From Ypsolopha sequella (lineage: Eukaryota > Arthropoda > Insecta > Lepidoptera > Ypsolophidae), in the NCBI GenBank assembly GCA_934047225.1, contig OW204010.1:1940294-2004293 (forward strand): 64,000 nt of DNA. Direction: 5' to 3'. The translations under genes were made by a program, and so were the position numbers. Positions 63,352-64,000 of the stretch are shown piece by piece. The notes below the pieces were generated by a model. It was not told the DNA's origin and made no database searches. It saw nothing but the letters and a program-made list of their open reading frames with translations. The first letter of the stretch is position 1, and each line of letters opens with the position of its first letter.

Positions 63352-64000
63352 TAGTAAAAGTAAAGTAAAGTAAAAAGCCTTTATTGAGAAATTAAGTATA
63401 AATGGACAAATTCATTACACTATGCTAACATTTAATGGTACGATTTCTCTGCAAAATATCAAAATAATCATGATTAAAATTAAAACTAAATATAAAATTA
63501 TATAGAATTCAATTAAACATATACTTATAAATAAACTTCATAAAATCATAAATAGAAATCATGCATTGCAAAATTAAACTCAATAATAATATCATGTCAA
63601 AAAATTCAATGTTATAATGATTTGAATTTGTATGAAATGTAATTTAATCTATAAACAGCATTATTTGGGCACCCATAATTGGATATAGGCCTCCTCCATA
63701 TTTTCCATGCTCGTCTATCTTATGTATATCGTGTCCAGGTATTGCCTGCTACTTGTTTTATGTCGTCAGACCAGCGCTTCTTCGGATGACCAGGCAATCG
63801 GCGTCCTTCCCTCGGAAACCAGTGGAGGACTCGTTCGCTCCATCTACCGTCGGTTGCTCTAGCTACGTGACCTGCCCACTTCCATTTGATCTTGCAAAGC
63901 AAGCCCACAGCGTCTGTTACTTTGGTCATTTCTCTAATGTCGGAGCTCCTAACTCTGTCTCTTAGTTTTAGTCCCAACATTGATCTTTCAGTTGCCCTTT
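63352..64000 (-). mobile_element. RTE-type LINE, 3' end, continues past the window
   Basis: Minus strand from 64000 to about 63720 encodes the characteristic end of RTE ORF2: MLGLKLRDRVRSSDIREMT, WKWAGHVARATDGRW, and GHPKKRWSDDIKQVAGNTW. The 3' UTR then runs to 63352 and closes with AATAAAGGCTTTTT and an (ACTTT)n tail. Reverse transcriptase motifs would lie beyond the window edge. Confidence 0.85.

Overview
The window looks like repeat-rich insect DNA, most likely from a moth or butterfly. Introns are spliced with GT-AG, noncoding DNA is AT-rich, and there are tRNA-derived SINE fragments, RTE/R1/Jockey-like LINE relics, Ty3/gypsy and BEL/Pao retrotransposons, and the dispersed repeat that starts 'gcttttgcccgcggcttcg', which I associate with Lepidoptera. 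The species cannot be named from the sequence alone.

The centrepiece is a 19,084-bp Maverick/Polinton (adintovirus-like) element at 14441-33524. It begins and ends with AGTAGG/CCTACT, has long terminal inverted repeats (TIRs; 412 bp left, 423 bp right), and is flanked by an exact 6-bp target duplication, GTTACA. It landed inside a 125-bp satellite unit whose two halves can still be read on either side. The right half, on the minus strand, is a virion and integration block: packaging ATPase, DUF8207-like protein, tail-fibre-like coiled coil, chromodomain integrase, PLA2-domain protein, adenovirus-type protease, penton, an unlisted 50-aa protein, major capsid protein, and a small exonuclease-like protein of unknown role. 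The plus-strand block holds a spliced GC-rich gene, a B-family DNA polymerase, a possible PC4-like ssDNA-binding protein and a small GC-rich gene. The two blocks converge at about 25.9-26.4 kb. The left 5.6 kb is noncoding. It holds a partial second copy of the TIR, a 450-bp fold-back, and a tandem duplication containing an 82-nt block identical in both copies and full of small hairpins. The element is young but broken: a one-base frameshift in the polymerase, an in-frame stop near the start of the penton, and no usable start for the protease.

Host coding sequence is sparse. Two fibronectin type III exons, both phase 1-1 (35472-35828 and 59931-60224), appear to be consecutive exons of one plus-strand receptor-like gene. 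The 24.1-kb intron between them contains a degenerate 6.6-kb Ty3/gypsy element with a 55-bp minisatellite, a 29-bp satellite split by a LINE-bearing insertion, a second gypsy element with 122-bp LTRs in antisense, and a recent BEL/Pao deletion derivative with apparently identical LTRs. Near 6.2-7.6 kb a TATA box, a signal-peptide exon and a cysteine-containing second exon look like the start of a small secreted gene, possibly EGF-like.

The remainder (0-14 kb and 60-64 kb) is LINE relics, fold-back MITEs, microsatellites and unrecognised AT-rich DNA.
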